From Mycoplasmopsis bovirhinis (lineage in GTDB: Bacteria > Bacillota_I > Bacilli_A > Mycoplasmatales > Metamycoplasmataceae): a stretch of 64,000 nt of DNA. The notes beneath the pieces are model-generated. The model made no database searches. It was not told the DNA's origin and was given only the letters and a program-made list of their open reading frames with translations. The translations under genes and the position numbers were made by a program. This document shows, in pieces, positions 30,999-44,435 of the stretch (position 1 is the stretch's first letter; every line of letters begins with the position of its first letter). The DNA lies in NCBI RefSeq assembly GCF_900660515.1, contig NZ_LR214972.1, forward strand, positions 434,001 to 498,000, given 5' to 3'.

Positions 30999-33329
30999 TT
31001 AGACGATTTCGTATTCGTCTTCTGTGCTAGCGTATCTTACGTTATATCCAGCATTTTTAAGTGTATTGTATAGTGCAACTGCACCATCAGTAACTAAAAT
31101 TTGGGTATTTCTATTAAAAGTTCCATCTGAATATTCAATTAAAGCAGCTAAATGTCTTAGTCCATTAGAATTTAAGTTTTGCACACTTTGGGTTGCATTA
31201 ATGCGGATGCTTTGGGTGCTTCTTCCGTTGCTAAAGGTAATTTTTGATTTTGGATATTGATTATTTTTGACAATAATATCATCAAATTGAGCTTCGTTCA
31301 TGTCAGTAGTTGTTACTGTTCAAATATTACTATCATTAAATAATTTAATTTTATTTAACATTCTTTTGGATGATTGTTTACCACTAACATCATTAAATTC
31401 TAAACCTCTTAATGTTTTAATTGCTGGAATCCTTGAGAAATCAACACCCATTGGGTATGAATTGCCATCACTACTACGATCTGGTTTTAGTCCTGGACCT
31501 CAAGCCCCTTGGAAAATTCTTTCATTATTTCTTGTTCAATAAGCCATTCTAAGACCATTGTTAATAATGGTAAAATCTCCAGGAATAGTATAATCTTCAG
31601 CATCAAATGCTAAGTTATCAAAGGTAATACGAGCATAAAATGGAGGTTGATTTGGGTCTGTTGAAAACGTTGTATTGTAATCGGCCATATTAACTCAAGC
31701 AACTTTATTTAAAGCTCATGGGTTAATTGATCAATCATCCGAATTAACATTTAACCTGTTATTTGAAAGCAATGATAGTTCATCAATTTCTTTGTTTTTA
31801 AGATATTTAAGCGCTGTAGTATTTTTAGACTCAAAGAATAATTCAAGTAACGGTAATTTATTTGGTAAAGCGGCGAATATTTTATCCATATTTTGATCAG
31901 CACCAGATTTACCAATATTCATTAAACGATATCCAGTAATATCTTTTCCTTTAGCTTGCAAGTCTTTAATTAGTTTTTCAGCTTTTTGGTATGCACCAGG
32001 TTGCACAACATCAATTGTAACTACAACTGTTTTTTCACGATCTACTAGTGCGTTTTCTACTTTAGCAAGTCTAGTATATTCAGTAATCTTAATTCCACTA
32101 TTAGGAATATCTAATCCTTCACTTCTGTACTGTGCAGTAACATCTCTATCATTTCAGTTAGCATATTTACCTTTTAAGATATCTTCTGAGTTTCTTCAAT
32201 ATGAATCGTTATTACCCATTACACGGTAAACTTGGTTGTTACGTTTATATTCAGCAGTTACTGTGTTAACGACAGGTTCATGAGTTGATGAAGTTCATTC
32301 ACCTGCTTCATTAACACTAATATCACCACCATATTCTGGAATAATAAAACCTTTTTCTAAACTATCTTTTTCAGTTTGCGAAATCTTAGTAATTTTTTTC
32401 GGATCAATATGCATTAGAATTAACATTTTACCTAGCTCTCTAGTTTCAGTTCCAATACTTCTAGGTCATGTTAAAGTTTCTTTCATATTTCATCATTTAT
32501 CTAATTGTTCATCAGTTACAGAATCAAGCAGGTACTTTTTAACATTCTCTTTAGAAGTAAGAAGCCTGTGGTATCTAAATCATATATTACCAAAATGCTC
32601 TGAAACAGTTCCATCATTTTTTATTTGCGCTTGTTTAGCTTCAATATCTCTATCATCGCTAAGAGAAGCTACAAATGGTGAAATACCCGCAGCAATCTTA
32701 GTTGCTTTATTTTGAGCTGCAGTAATAGTTTTACCAATGTTTTCTTCAGTTAAAGCATTTTTCACATTTAAAACATCATGAGTAATTTCAGCATAATATG
32801 GAATACGGTTTGTAATTCCTTTTTCTACATCAGATTGTTCATATTGACGTTTTGGAATTGTTGCAACATCAGCTTCAAATTGAATATTCTCAATTTTGAT
32901 TTTAATAGCCTTTTTTTCAGGCTCAGGATTAGGAACTGGTGTTGGAGCCGGTTCATTTGTAATTTTAGTTTCTTGATCTTTGATTGGATCACTAGTTGCA
33001 GGTGGTAATTCTTTATCTTCTTCCTTTTTTTCTTTATCTGGATTTTGGATAATTGGATTAAAGACTGTTGTTTCTGGATCTTTTACAATAGGTGGTTCAA
33101 CAACTGGCGGGTTTTGAACTTTAGGCAAGTTATAGTCGCTTGCACTAATTTGTGATTTAGATTGATCTACTTGCTCAGCTTGAAAATTAGGCTTAGCATC
33201 AGTATCAATTTTAAATTTAAATGGTTCACTTTGCGATTGTGTTTGTGAAATAAGAGTTGTTGTAACTCCGCTTGCCACAATTCCACTAGATCCAATAATT
33301 AAGTATAGTTTTTGTTTACGTTTGAGCAT
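30999..33329 (-). CDS. Mycoplasma immunoglobulin-binding protein MIB
   Basis: The gene encodes 776 residues. The N-terminus MLKRKQKLYLIIGSSGIVASGV is an uncleaved-type membrane anchor without Cys. A Pro/Glu/Lys-rich stalk follows (about 60-145), then a large folded domain. Segments such as VDFSRIPAIKTLRGLEFNDVSG, LLELFFESKNTTALKYLKNKEIDELSLL and RHLAALIEYSDGTFNRNTQILVTDG are like those of the MIB family (immunoglobulin-blocking virulence protein). It binds the antibody Fv and presents it to MIP, encoded directly downstream. About 190 bp separate it from trxB, with a promoter presumably there. The MIB-MIP pairing makes the assignment firm even without alignment. Confidence 0.9.
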
Positions 33330-33483
33330 AATTTTCCCTTCATTATAAATATATAATCAATAAGTATGATTTAATTATAATATAAATTATATTTATATAC
33401 TTCGCAAAACTAAAATTTTTAAGACTACTAATTGTGTTCTTCAAGTTTTTTTTTTTTTATAATCCCAACATTAGTTAAAGAAT

Positions 33484-33516
33484 AAAAAATATGGAATTTT
33501 AAAATCCATATTTTTT
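33484..33516 (-). terminator. Terminator after trxB
   Basis: AAAAAATATGGA, a short loop and TCCATATTTTTT lie 6 bp past the trxB stop on the minus strand, closing the uvrA/hprK/lgt/trxB direction. Confidence 0.75.
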
Positions 33517-33521
33517 GCTTC

Positions 33522-34457
<936 letters not shown>

Positions 34458-34461
34458 TTAC

Positions 34462-35448
34462 CTACTTAAATACTATATAAGTTAATGTTTTCTTAAAAAT
34501 ATTACTAAATGAACTAATTTTAACATATGCATAGTAATATTCTGAATTTTGATATTCATAATGGTTAAATATTTTATATTTAACTGTTTTTGTGTACTTT
34601 ACACGTGATCAGAAGGCAAAATATACAAAGATAAATGCCCCTGATAGTGCGAATAATAAAGCTATAATTGAGTAAAATAAATATGATTCTTGTCTTAGTG
34701 GTTCTAAAGCAAGACGCACTACTCCATATCATAATAAATAAAGTCCAGCTGTCGCACCAGGTTTAAATGTTCAAAGTAAATTGAAAATTCAAACAATAAT
34801 TAAATATCCTACTAAGTTAGCTAAACCTTCATATAAAAATAAAGGATATCTATATGCCCCAGCCAACCCTAATGAGTCACTGTAGCTATCTGAAATATAC
34901 ATATTATCAGCAAAACTCTTGCCAAAAATTAGTGAGCTAGTTCCAGTTCAATCAATCTTTCCATAAACTTCGTGGTTACCGTAGTTTCCAAACCTTCCAA
35001 CAAATTGTCCAACTAAAATTGTTGGAATAATAATTGAAGTTGCCTTACGAATATCAACAACATGCCGCTTAGTATAAGCATAAGTCATATCGGCAATAAT
35101 TGTAAAGAAAACTCCTCCTTGGATACTTAACCCTCCGTCTCATATGGCATACCAGGCCGAACCTTTAAAAGGTTCGGGGCTATAAATTAGTTCCTCAAAA
35201 ACAAACCCTAAACGAGAACCAATAATTCCCATCGGAATTGTAATTAAGATTAAGCCATATAAAACTTCCATTTGCATTTTTTCTCTTCTTCAGAAGTAAA
35301 AAATCGTAAAGATGGCAGTTAAATAACCTAGCATAATCATTAATGAATATGTATAAAATTGAAAAGATCCAACTGATATTAAAATACTTGGTGTTCCTTC
35401 TCTAAAGGCGACATCTGGAACATAACTTGGACCATTTAAATTATTCAT
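34462..35448 (-). CDS. lgt: Prolipoprotein diacylglyceryl transferase
   Basis: The gene encodes 328 residues with about seven membrane segments. Lgt adds diacylglycerol to the lipobox Cys of prelipoproteins. The family signature VGRFGNYGNHEVYG is at about 155-168. Further conserved parts are IPMGIIGSRLGFVF, WDGGLSIQGGV and the late LWYGVVRLALEPLR. The start (ATG at 35446-35448) overlaps the end of hprK by 8 bp, which suggests coupling. It is needed for the many lipoproteins in this window (metalloproteases, MIP, discoidin lipoprotein, the 60325 protein). Confidence 0.96.
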
Positions 35449-36376
35449 TTTCTGTTAACCTCCGTTTTTCAATTTCTTTTATAACATTTAAACCATCTCG
35501 TTTTGATAAATAAAATCCTACGGCTGTTTCAATTAAAGAAGCAACTGAACCTCCTTCTTTAATTGGGATTTGGATTTTGTGTATATATCTCCCAAAAATT
35601 GGGTATTTCAAGAAGTCTAAACCTAAGCGATCAAATTCATATTGTTTATCTGTTTTGACTAATTCAACAACTAAATCAATTACTGATGATTTAGCTACTG
35701 ATTTTACTCCATATATATGTTTAACATTAATCATTCCAATTCCACGTACTTCTAGCATATGTTCAGTTATCATAGGAGAGCGGCCAACAAATATATTACC
35801 ACCATCACCAATTAAAACTGAATCATCACTAATAAAGACATGACCTCTTTGGATTAATTCTAAAACTGCCTCTGATTTTCCAACTCCGCTTTGACCAACT
35901 ATTAAAACACCTGTTCCACCAATTAGAACTAAACAAGCATGAACTTGTGTTTCATCTAAAAAATGGTTATTTAAATATGAGCCAACATTAGTTGTTAAAA
36001 GTGAAGAGCTCATTTTAGCTTGGCATAGTGGTACTCCATATTTATCAGCACAAGCTATAATTCAATTTAAAGCAGGTTTAGCAACTCCTCTTGATAAAAT
36101 AACTAAAGGGGGTTGTAGTTTAAAAACATGTTCAATTGCTCTAATTGCTGCACTTTTACCAATTTTTTGAAATCAAAGTGATTCACTAGTTCCTCAAGAT
36201 ATCACATTGTTTTTAATTCTATCATAAGCTAAAAATTCAGCTAATTCAAGACCAACACGCTTAATAGCGGGTTGGTATATATAATTATAATTAACTTGTG
36301 AATCAGAACTATTCAATAAATTTCAGCCAAAAAATTTAATAAGCTCAGCAACACTTACTTTCTTTTTCTTGTTCAT
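35441..36376 (-). CDS. hprK: HPr kinase/phosphorylase
   Basis: The gene encodes 311 residues. HprK phosphorylates HPr at Ser46 to link sugar uptake with metabolic state. The N-terminal domain contains VILSRGVAKPALN. The kinase domain has Walker A GQSGVGKSEAVLEL at about 160, the HVFISDDSV segment and the signature LEVRGIGMINVKHIYG at about 200. The end is KRRLTENE. It is the first gene of the hprK-lgt-trxB group, downstream of uvrA by 54 bp. Confidence 0.96.
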
Positions 36377-36430
36377 TTAACCTTCTTGTCGCTTAATGTA
36401 ATTATTATAAACAATTTATTTAAGTTTAAA

Positions 36431-39283
36431 TTACTTTTTAAAAAGTATTTTTTCTAAAAATTGTCCGGTGAAACTATTGCTATTTTTAGCAACTTGCTCA
36501 GGGGTTCCAGAAGCAACTATTTTTCCACCATGAATCCCTCCGCCTGGTCCTAAATCTATCAAATGATCGCATGATTTTATGACATCTAAATTATGTTCAA
36601 TAACTATTACAGTATCACCATTATCTACAATTCTATTGAGTATTTCAATTAATTTCTTTATATCATGTGTGTGTAAACCTGTTGTTGGTTCATCTAAAAC
36701 ATAAATACTTTTACCTGTTGGTTTACGTTGTAAATATGTTGCTAATTTTACTCTTTGAGCTTCGCCACCAGATAAGGTAGTAGACATTTGTCCGAGTTTT
36801 ATATACCCTAAACCAACATTTTGTAAAAAAAGTAGTTTTTCAATTATTTTTACTTTTGAATCAAAAAATATTATTGCTTCATCCACGCTCATTTGTAAAA
36901 CATCACTAATATTTTTATCTTGGTATTTAATTTCTAAAGTTTCCCTGTCATATCTTTTACTATCACATTGATCACAAGGTATATAAACATTAGGTAAAAA
37001 ATGCATCTCTATAATCAAAAACCCATCCCCAGAACATTTCTCACACCTTCCTCCTGGTGTATTAAAACTAAACCTACTTTTAGTATAACCTCTAATTCTT
37101 GATTCTTCAACATTAGCAAAAATATCTCTAATATCATCAAAAACACCAGTATATGTTGCTGGGTTACTTCTTGGAGTTCTTCCAATTGGACTTTGATTTA
37201 CTTGTACAAGTTTATCAACATTAATTAATCCATCAATGTTTTTAAAATCTGCTTTTTTATGGTGCAATCCTTCGGCAATTCCTTGCATTTGTTGATACCC
37301 ATTAACTAAAATATCGTTAATTAAAGTACTTTTACCGCTTCCTGAAACTCCAGTTACTCCCACTAGTTTTCCTAATGGAATAGTAACATCAATATTTTTT
37401 AAATTATTTTCTTTAGCCCCTTTAATTGTAATAGTTTTACCATTACCTGAACGTCTAGAAGCAGGAATTTTTATTTCCCATTCGCCAGATAAATATTTAC
37501 CTGTAATTGAGTCTGGTGCTTTAACAATGTCTTCTAAAGATCCTTGGGCAATAACTTGACCACCATTTTCGCCAGCTCCAGGACCAATATCAACTATATG
37601 ATCAGCAGCATAAATTGTATCTTCATCATGTTCAACAACTATTAAAGTATTACCTAAATCAACCATTTGCTTCATTGTTTCAATTAATTTTAAATTGTCC
37701 CTTTGATGAAGACCAATTGAAGGTTCATCAAGCACATATAAAACTCCACTTAAATTAGCACCAATTTGCGTAGCTAAACGAATTCTTTGAGCTTCACCAC
37801 CTGATAAAGTTTCCGCGCTTCGGTGTAAGGTTAAATAGTCTAAACCAACGTTGTTTAAAAAAGTTAAACGATTAATTATTTCAGTGGTAATAATATTTGA
37901 AACAGTTTTAGTATAATCATCAAGATTTTCAATTAATTTTTCAAAAGTTAAAAGTGCATCAGAAATTGATAATTTAGTCATTTCGTAAATGTTTTTATTA
38001 TCAATTTTAATACTTAAAGCTGCTTTGTTTAACCTTGCTCCTTGGCAAACGTGACAAGTAAATGAACTCATATATTTCTTCAAGTAATCCCGGCGCATCT
38101 CAGAAGAAGTTTGAAAATATAATCTTTCAATCTTAGTTAAGATACCTTCAATGTGTTGTTTTTTACGCGATTTAGTATTTGAAGCAGAAATTAAAGTGTA
38201 TTCGATTTCTACATCTGATCCATATAATAAATATTTTAATTTACCTTGCGGAATTTCATCAACAGGAACACTAAGAGGAATCTCATAATGATGTAATAAG
38301 GCTTTAAATTCTTGTCATTCTAAATTTGGGGTATTAATCATATTTTCAAAATATTTAAATGCTCCATTTTCAATTGTTTTTCAAGTTTCAGGAACTAAAG
38401 CATCAAATGACGCTTTAGTTTCAAATCCTAAACCTTTACAATTCTCACACATCCCAAAAGGAGCATTGAATGAAAAAAGTCTTGTATCAATTTTAGGAAT
38501 TGAAAAATCTTTATAGATGCAAGCATGCAGTTTTGAAAAAGTTAGAAGTTCTTTAGTATCAACATTTTCAATTTTAACTAACCCACCACTTTTTTCAGTA
38601 GCTATGTTAATAGCTTCGGAGATTTGATTATAGTTATCTTCTTTAACACTAACTCTATGGATCACTAAATAAATTGTATGTTTATAATTTTTATCTAAAA
38701 TAATTTTATCTTTTAAACTTAAAATTTCACCATTTACTTTTACTCTTAAATATCCTTCATTTTTAAGTTTTTCAAGTAAATTAACATGTGTTCCTTTTTC
38801 ATTTTCTACTAATGGTGCATAAATAATTAATTTTGTACCTTCGGGAAATTTATAAATTGAATTTAAAATATCTTTGGTTGTTTGTGAGGTAATTTCTAAA
38901 TTATGAGTAGGGCAAAATGCTTTACCAATTCTCGCATATAATAATCTAAAATAATCATAAATTTCAGTAACTGTTCCAACAGTAGACCTAGGATTATTAT
39001 GTACAGTTTTTTGTTCAATTGAAATTGAAGGATTTAAACCTTCAATTTTTTCAACATTAGGTTTTTTTGTTCCTCCTAAAAAAGTTCTTGAATACGAACT
39101 AAGCGAGTCAACGTAACGTCTTTTTCCTTCTTCGTAAATTGTGTTAAAAGCTAATGAACTTTTTCCACTACCGCTAAGACCGGTAAAAACTACTAATTTA
39201 TTTTTAGGAATTTCTAAAGAAATATTTTTTAAGTTATTTTCTTTAGCCCCAGTAACTATGATTTTATTATTCTTTTGGCTCAT
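36431..39283 (-). CDS. uvrA: Excinuclease ABC subunit A
   Basis: The gene encodes 950 residues. UvrA is the damage-sensing ATPase of nucleotide excision repair and hands DNA to UvrB/UvrC. There are two ABC modules: Walker A GLSGSGKSSLAF (about 35) and GVSGSGKSTLIN (about 640); signatures LSGGEAQRIRLATQ and LSGGEAQRVKLATY; Walker B VLYVLDEPSIGLH and IYVLDEPTTGLH. Zinc pairs are CENCKG, CHVCQG and the CEKCSGDGFL...CDQC module. One UGA (38378-38380) splits the frame under the standard code. No uvrB or uvrC is adjacent. Confidence 0.97.
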
Positions 39284-39386
39284 TTAACTCCTTTGCAATT
39301 ATAGTTATATATTATATGTCTTTAATTTAAAATATATATTATTATATAACTTTGTTTTGTTATAATATTAAATAGTAGGAGTTATT

Positions 39387-40154
39387 ATGTATATTAATGA
39401 TAATGTTTTTACAGCAATTATTATTTTTTTTGTTGTAGCTTTAGCTTTGTTTGCAACCCAAATTGTTGCTAAATTTAGATTATGAAGCTTTAACGAAAGT
39501 GTTTTTAAAACTAATAAAAAAACTATGCTAAATTTTCTGATATTCTTTATTGCTTTTATTATTTTTTCATTAATTGTTTTAATTTTAGTTCAAGTAGAAG
39601 TAATTATTGTTGGTGAATTTGCAACTAACAAAGAGGGAATAAGAATAAATGTTGATGATACAAAATATAATATAATTAGAAGTAAAGAATCAATTCTATC
39701 TTTTTTATTTCTCATTTCAGCAATTTTCCCAGCTTTAATGACAATTTATTATTTAACACAAATCAAAGTTCATCAAGAAATTACTAATAAAGAATTATTA
39801 GAATTTGCTAAAATAGTAACAATAAACTTTGAAGAAGCCGAGAAAAGTTACTATATTTTAAGAACGGGTAAAAGAGGTTCAATTGGACACAATGTTGTTT
39901 TTGATAAATATATTTCAGTAAGTGAGTTTTTTGCTAATTTTAATAAAAAACTAATGTACAAAAGAATTATTAAAAAAACAATTTCTTTTGTTTTATGTCA
40001 ACCTAATAAATTACCAACTTTTGATCAAGACAATAATATTAAGAACATAGTTATGGTTTATTTAATCACCGCTGTAAAAGTAATTAATAAGTCAATTAAA
40101 GAAAAAATAACCTTAGATGATTTAGCTAAACATTTACTAGGCATCACTTTTTAA
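39387..40154 (+). CDS. Hypothetical two-to-three-pass membrane protein
   Basis: The gene encodes 255 residues with TAGGAG before the ATG. Membrane segments are seen at about 8-25 (TAIIIFFVVALALFATQIV), 48-68 (LNFLIFFIAFIIFSLIVLIL) and 95-115 (SILSFLFLISAIFPALMTIYY). A charged cytosolic-type C-terminal half (LLEFAKIVTINFEEAEKSYY, then an RTGKRGSIGHNVVFDKY stretch) follows. I do not recognise the family. It is divergent from uvrA and followed by its own terminator, so it stands as a single unit. Confidence 0.75.
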
Positions 40155-40176
40155 AAAGTCAAGTTCACGACTTTTT
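40153..40176 (+). terminator. Terminator before cmk
   Basis: AAAAAGTC, an 8-nt loop and GACTTTTT followed by ATTTTTTT, immediately after the stop at 40154. Confidence 0.75.
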
Positions 40177-40250
40177 ATTTTTTTATAAATTTATTTTAAA
40201 TAAACATCAAAAACTTATAGTTTTTAATGTTACAATATATAGGAGATTTT

Positions 40251-40916
40251 ATGAAAGTAAATATAGCAATTGATGGACCAAGTGGTGTAGGAAAATCCAC
40301 TGTAGCAAAAGAACTTGCTAAAATTCTAAATTATACCTTTATAAATAGCGGAAGTATCTACAGGGCTATTGCTAAAAATGCTATTGACAAGGGAATTGAT
40401 ACTCGTGATTCAGCTAATGTCATTACCACTTTAGAGGATGGGATGATTAAACTTTTAGATAATGATAAAATTGAACTTTATGGGCAAGAAGTATCATTAA
40501 AGCTACGAGCTGATTATATTTCCCAAGTAACACCAAACGTGGCTAAAATTCCCCAGGTGCGCAATTTTGTTGTTAACCAAATTCAAAAGATCACAAATCA
40601 TTGCAAAGGTTATATTATCGATGGCAGAGACACAACTTTTAAAATTATGCCTCATGCAGAAGTTAAAATCTTTCTTTGGGCATCACCTGAAGAAAGAGCT
40701 AGAAGACGCCTAGCTCAAAATAAAGAATTAGGATATAATGTTAATTTCAATGAAGTGTTATTAGAAATTAAAAAACGTGATGAGCAAGATATGAATCGCG
40801 AAATTGATCCATTACATAAAACAGAGGATTCAATCTTTATTGATTGTTCTAATTTATCACTTGAAGAATTAATTGCAGAAATATTAACAATTGTTAATAG
40901 TAAAAAGGGTAATTAA
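40251..40916 (+). CDS. cmk: Cytidylate kinase
   Basis: The gene encodes 221 residues. It phosphorylates CMP and dCMP for nucleic-acid synthesis. The P-loop [16 protein letters not shown] is at about 8-23. [11 protein letters not shown] binds the nucleotide, [23 protein letters not shown] is the family's central motif, and the lid has ERARRR. ATG 40251 is preferred over the in-frame one at 40227 because AGGAGA lies 6 bp upstream and the protein then starts [12 protein letters not shown]. Its stop overlaps the der start by one base (TAATG). Confidence 0.96.
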   Translation: MKVNIAIDGPSGVGKSTVAKELAKILNYTFINSGSIYRAIAKNAIDKGIDTRDSANVITTLEDGMIKLLDNDKIELYGQEVSLKLRADYISQVTPNVAKIPQVRNFVVNQIQKITNHCKGYIIDGRDTTFKIMPHAEVKIFLWASPEERARRRLAQNKELGYNVNFNEVLLEIKKRDEQDMNREIDPLHKTEDSIFIDCSNLSLEELIAEILTIVNSKKGN

Positions 40917-42223
40917 TGAAAAATACAGTAGCAATTATCGGAAAACCAAATGTTGGTAAAAGCACCTTATTTAATCGAATTATAGGAAAAAAAATATCAA
41001 TTGTATACGATCAACCTGGTGTAACTAGGGATCGTTTATATGAAACAATTACTTGATCAGGTCAGCAAATTAAATTAATTGATACAGGTGGAATTGAAAT
41101 TGAAAATAAACCTTTTCAAGAACAAATCCAAATTCAAGCTAAAATCGCTATTGAAGAAGCAGATGTTATTATCTTTGTTTTTGATGGTAAAAACGAGATA
41201 TCTAATGATGAAATGTTTATCATAAATATTTTACGCAAAAGCAATAAACCCATTATTGCTGTTGCTAATAAACTTGAATCAAATCAAGATTTTGATTATG
41301 GATGATACGCTTTAGGTGTTGATGAAATCTTCCCTATTTCTGCCTTACATGGTGAAGGTGTTGGTAATGTTTTAGATGCATGTATGAAATATTTAGATTT
41401 TAGTGATAAAGAACAAAATCAGCTCTTTAGCTTATCAATTATTGGTAAGCCCAATGCTGGTAAAAGTTCGCTTCTCAACAATTTATCTAAAGAAAATAGA
41501 TCTATTGTTTCAGATATCCCTGGAACCACTAGAGATAGCGTTAAATCAATCGTTAATATTAATGGGATAGATTATAAAATCATTGATACAGCAGGAATTA
41601 CTAAAAAGTCAAAGCTAATTGAAAGTGTAGATCATTACGCATTACTTAGAGCTATGAATTCCTTAGTTGAATCAGATTTATCTTTAATAGTGATTGATGC
41701 AACTCAATCTAAAATCTCTCATTTTGACTCCAGAATCATTGGCTATGCTCTGGATCATGACAAACCAATTATTGTTGTCGTTAACAAATGAGATTTAATA
41801 CAAAAAGAAACTAACACTATGGCCCAATTTGAAAAACAACTACGTGCTAAGTTTCACTTCATACCTTGAGTACCAATAATCTTTATCTCAGCTAAATTTA
41901 ACCAAAGAATTAATAAATTAGGTGATAAAATCAATGAAGTAAAAGAAAATCTAGAAAGAGATATCAAACCTTCATTATTATCATCGTTAATCTTAGAAAC
42001 TCAAAGCATTCAGCCAGCTCAGCCATTTAACGGTGGTCGTTTAAATATTTATTACGCAAGAAAAGAATTAGCTAAAATACCAACTTTTACTTTTTTTGTT
42101 AATAATAAGAAATACCTTCATTTTTCATATCAAAGATTTCTAGAAAATCAATTAAGGCAAACCTTTAATTTTGATGGTTGCCCAATTAAATTAAATTTCA
42201 AAAATAAAAACGGAGTGGAATAA
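40916..42223 (+). CDS. der: Ribosome-assembly GTPase Der (EngA)
   Basis: The gene encodes 435 residues. It has two tandem GTPase domains and a C-terminal KH-like domain, a layout unique to Der, which acts in 50S maturation. Domain 1 has [18 protein letters not shown] and a degenerate fourth motif ANKLES. Domain 2 has [12 protein letters not shown] (about 178), DTAGITKK and NKWD, where Trp is UGA. The C-terminus ends [10 protein letters not shown]. It is coupled to cmk, a pairing common in Firmicutes and mycoplasmas. Confidence 0.96.
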
Positions 42224-42299
42224 ATTTTTTAAAAATATTTTAATTTTTAAAAAATTATTATAAAATTAAATTTATACATATTTTATAAAAGGAATACAC

Positions 42300-42419
42300 A
42301 TGCGTAAAGAAGTTAGATTAAAAAATAAATTACGTCTTGAAAAAAGAAGAGCAAAATTAGCTAAAGAACATGCAAGAGACGTAAGAAGACAACAAAGAGC
42401 ACAAGAAGCTACTGCTTAA
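42300..42419 (+). CDS. Small very basic protein, 39 residues
   Basis: MRKEVRLKNKLRLEKRRAK starts a 39-residue protein with about 16 Arg/Lys, no aromatic residue, and a likely single helix ending QEATA. AAAGGA lies 6 bp upstream of the ATG, TATAAAAT about 40 bp upstream, and a hairpin terminator follows. It is therefore a complete one-gene unit. The charge suggests RNA or ribosome binding. It lacks the motifs of S21, L34, L36 or S20 that I know, so I leave it unnamed. Confidence 0.7.
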   Translation: MRKEVRLKNKLRLEKRRAKLAKEHARDVRRQQRAQEATA

Positions 42420-42434
42420 TTTGTTGTAATATTT

Positions 42435-42455
42435 GCACAATATTGTGCTTTTTTT
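42435..42455 (+). terminator. Terminator after the small basic protein gene
   Basis: GCACAATATTGTGC, a palindrome, followed by seven T's. Confidence 0.7.
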
Positions 42456-42560
42456 ATTCTTTTTTCATTATAAAAAAAATAAAAAAATGCAGTTTTATAT
42501 GCTTAGTTTTATTTATAATTATTAATGTACTTTTTGAAAAATAAAGGGGGTTTTTAGTCT

Positions 42561-44414
42561 ATGGATAATTACAAAACACTATATCGTAAATATCGTCCAA
42601 AAACATTTGAACAAGTAGTTGGACAAGAATACGTTGTTCAAAGTTTGAAGAATTTATTGATAACTGGTAAAGTCGGTCATGCTTATTTATTTTGTGGACC
42701 TAAGGGAACAGGTAAAACTTCGCTGGCTAAAATTTTTGCTTCAGTTTTAAACTGCATTCATAGTGGTAATCCAGCCAAAGCTTGTGATGTATGTCTAGTT
42801 AATAATGATAAAAGTTTAGATATCATTGAAATGGATGCAGCTTCAAATAATGGAGTTGATGAAATTAGGTTATTAAAAGATAAAATTGAACAAGCTCCAA
42901 TTAATTCAAAATATAAAATCTATATTATTGATGAGGTGCATATGTTAACTAAATTTGCTTTTAATGCTTTATTAAAGACTCTCGAAGAGCCACCACATCA
43001 CAGCATCTTTATTTTAGCTACTACTGACCAACAAAAAATACCCTTAACAATTCTTTCAAGGGTCCAAAGATATAATTTCAAGAGAATGACTGATTCAAAC
43101 ATTATAACTCATCTGAAAGAAGTCTTGGACAACGAAAAAATAACTTATGAAGAGAACTCTTTAAAAATGATTGCTTTATTAGCTACTGGTGGTATGAGAG
43201 ATGCTTTATCAATAGCTGACCAAGCTAGTTCATTTAATGATAATCATATTAGCCAAAAATCACTAGAATCTAATTTTGGGTTAGCTTCAATTGATAATTA
43301 TATTAAGCTACTTAATACAATTATTAACCTTGATTTAAATATGTTAATTAGTTTGCTTAATGAATTTAATAATAATGGCTCAGATGCTAATCATTTAATT
43401 AGAGCATTAATGAACATTAGTAAAGAATGATTATTATATTACAAAACAAAAGAAGAAAGTTTTTTAAATTGAACTACAAAGTCACAAATTTTAAGCATTA
43501 ATTTAAATTCAAAAAATGCTGTAGTTTTATATGATCATTTTTATAAAATTTTATTTAATATACAACAACATGAAAACCCCTATGAATTATTGCAAATAGA
43601 ATTAATTTCATTAGTTGATAAACTTAGTCCCCAAGTACCATTTGGTGAAAATATAAAAGAAACTAGCTCTGTTGTTAAAAATCTTGAAACTTCAAAACAA
43701 CAAAGTATCACTTCAGTTCCAACGCAAAAACTTAAACAAGATCAAATAGCAGAGCCTCCAAAACCACAATTTAATGATTTTTTTGCTTCCGCAAGTGAAG
43801 ATAGTTTTCTTAATGATAGATTTATTCCAGCAAGTATTAATAAGCTATCTAAGCAAGAAACTACAAATTCAAATCTGCCAATTGAGTCACAGCAACTTAT
43901 CAATGAATTTTTTTATTTAAATAATCAGTCAAATCAAAAAAGTATTGATACATCATCTTTATTAGTATATGATGAAAAAATCTATGATGATATTATCAGT
44001 GTTTGTGTTTATTCTTCACGTGAAAAACAATTTAAAAACATTGATTACACTCAAAAGTATAACAAACTTAAGCAAGATGCAGAGATAATTTCTAGTACTA
44101 TAAATAAACAATACTATGAAGAAAAAACACTTTTAAAAAATGCTAAAATATGAATCGCAACTGAACATGCAATTGTAATGGTTGTTCAAGAAGAAGCAAA
44201 TTATTTGGACAAACTTCGCTCAAAAAGCAAAGATAGTAATATGCAGTATTATATTGATGATATTTTTGAAAGTGGTTTTAAAAAACTTTATTTCTTGACT
44301 AACAAAGAAAAGCAAGAACTTATTGCTAAAATTAAAGCATTGCAAGCTGCTAATAAACTTAATGATTACATTAAAGAACCTCAGCCAGAAATTTACTTTA
44401 CACCTAAAAATTAA
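42561..44414 (+). CDS. dnaX: DNA polymerase III subunit gamma/tau
   Basis: The gene encodes 617 residues. It is the clamp-loader ATPase. The N-terminal AAA+ domain carries LYRKYRPKTFEQVVGQ, Walker A GPKGTGKTSLAK (about 49), a zinc module CIHSGNPAKACDVC, DEVHMLTKFAFNALLKTLEEPP (Walker B) and the LSRVQRYNF sensor. The C-terminal half is polar and helical, as in tau-like forms. The strong GGGGG site 14 bp before the ATG sets the start. It leads the dnaX-ybaB-recR-tmk-holB-rsmI cluster, linking replication and repair. Confidence 0.95.
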
Positions 44415-44435
44415 TCTTATTTAAAAGGAAATGTT

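Noticed and set aside
40227..40250. Upstream in-frame ATG for cmk
   Set aside because: It places extra residues before the P-loop strand and has no ribosome site, while ATG 40251 has AGGAGA and the family start.
42300..42419. Ribosomal protein S21 (rpsU)
   Set aside because: The protein is only 39 residues and does not contain the S21 patterns; position and charge alone are not enough.
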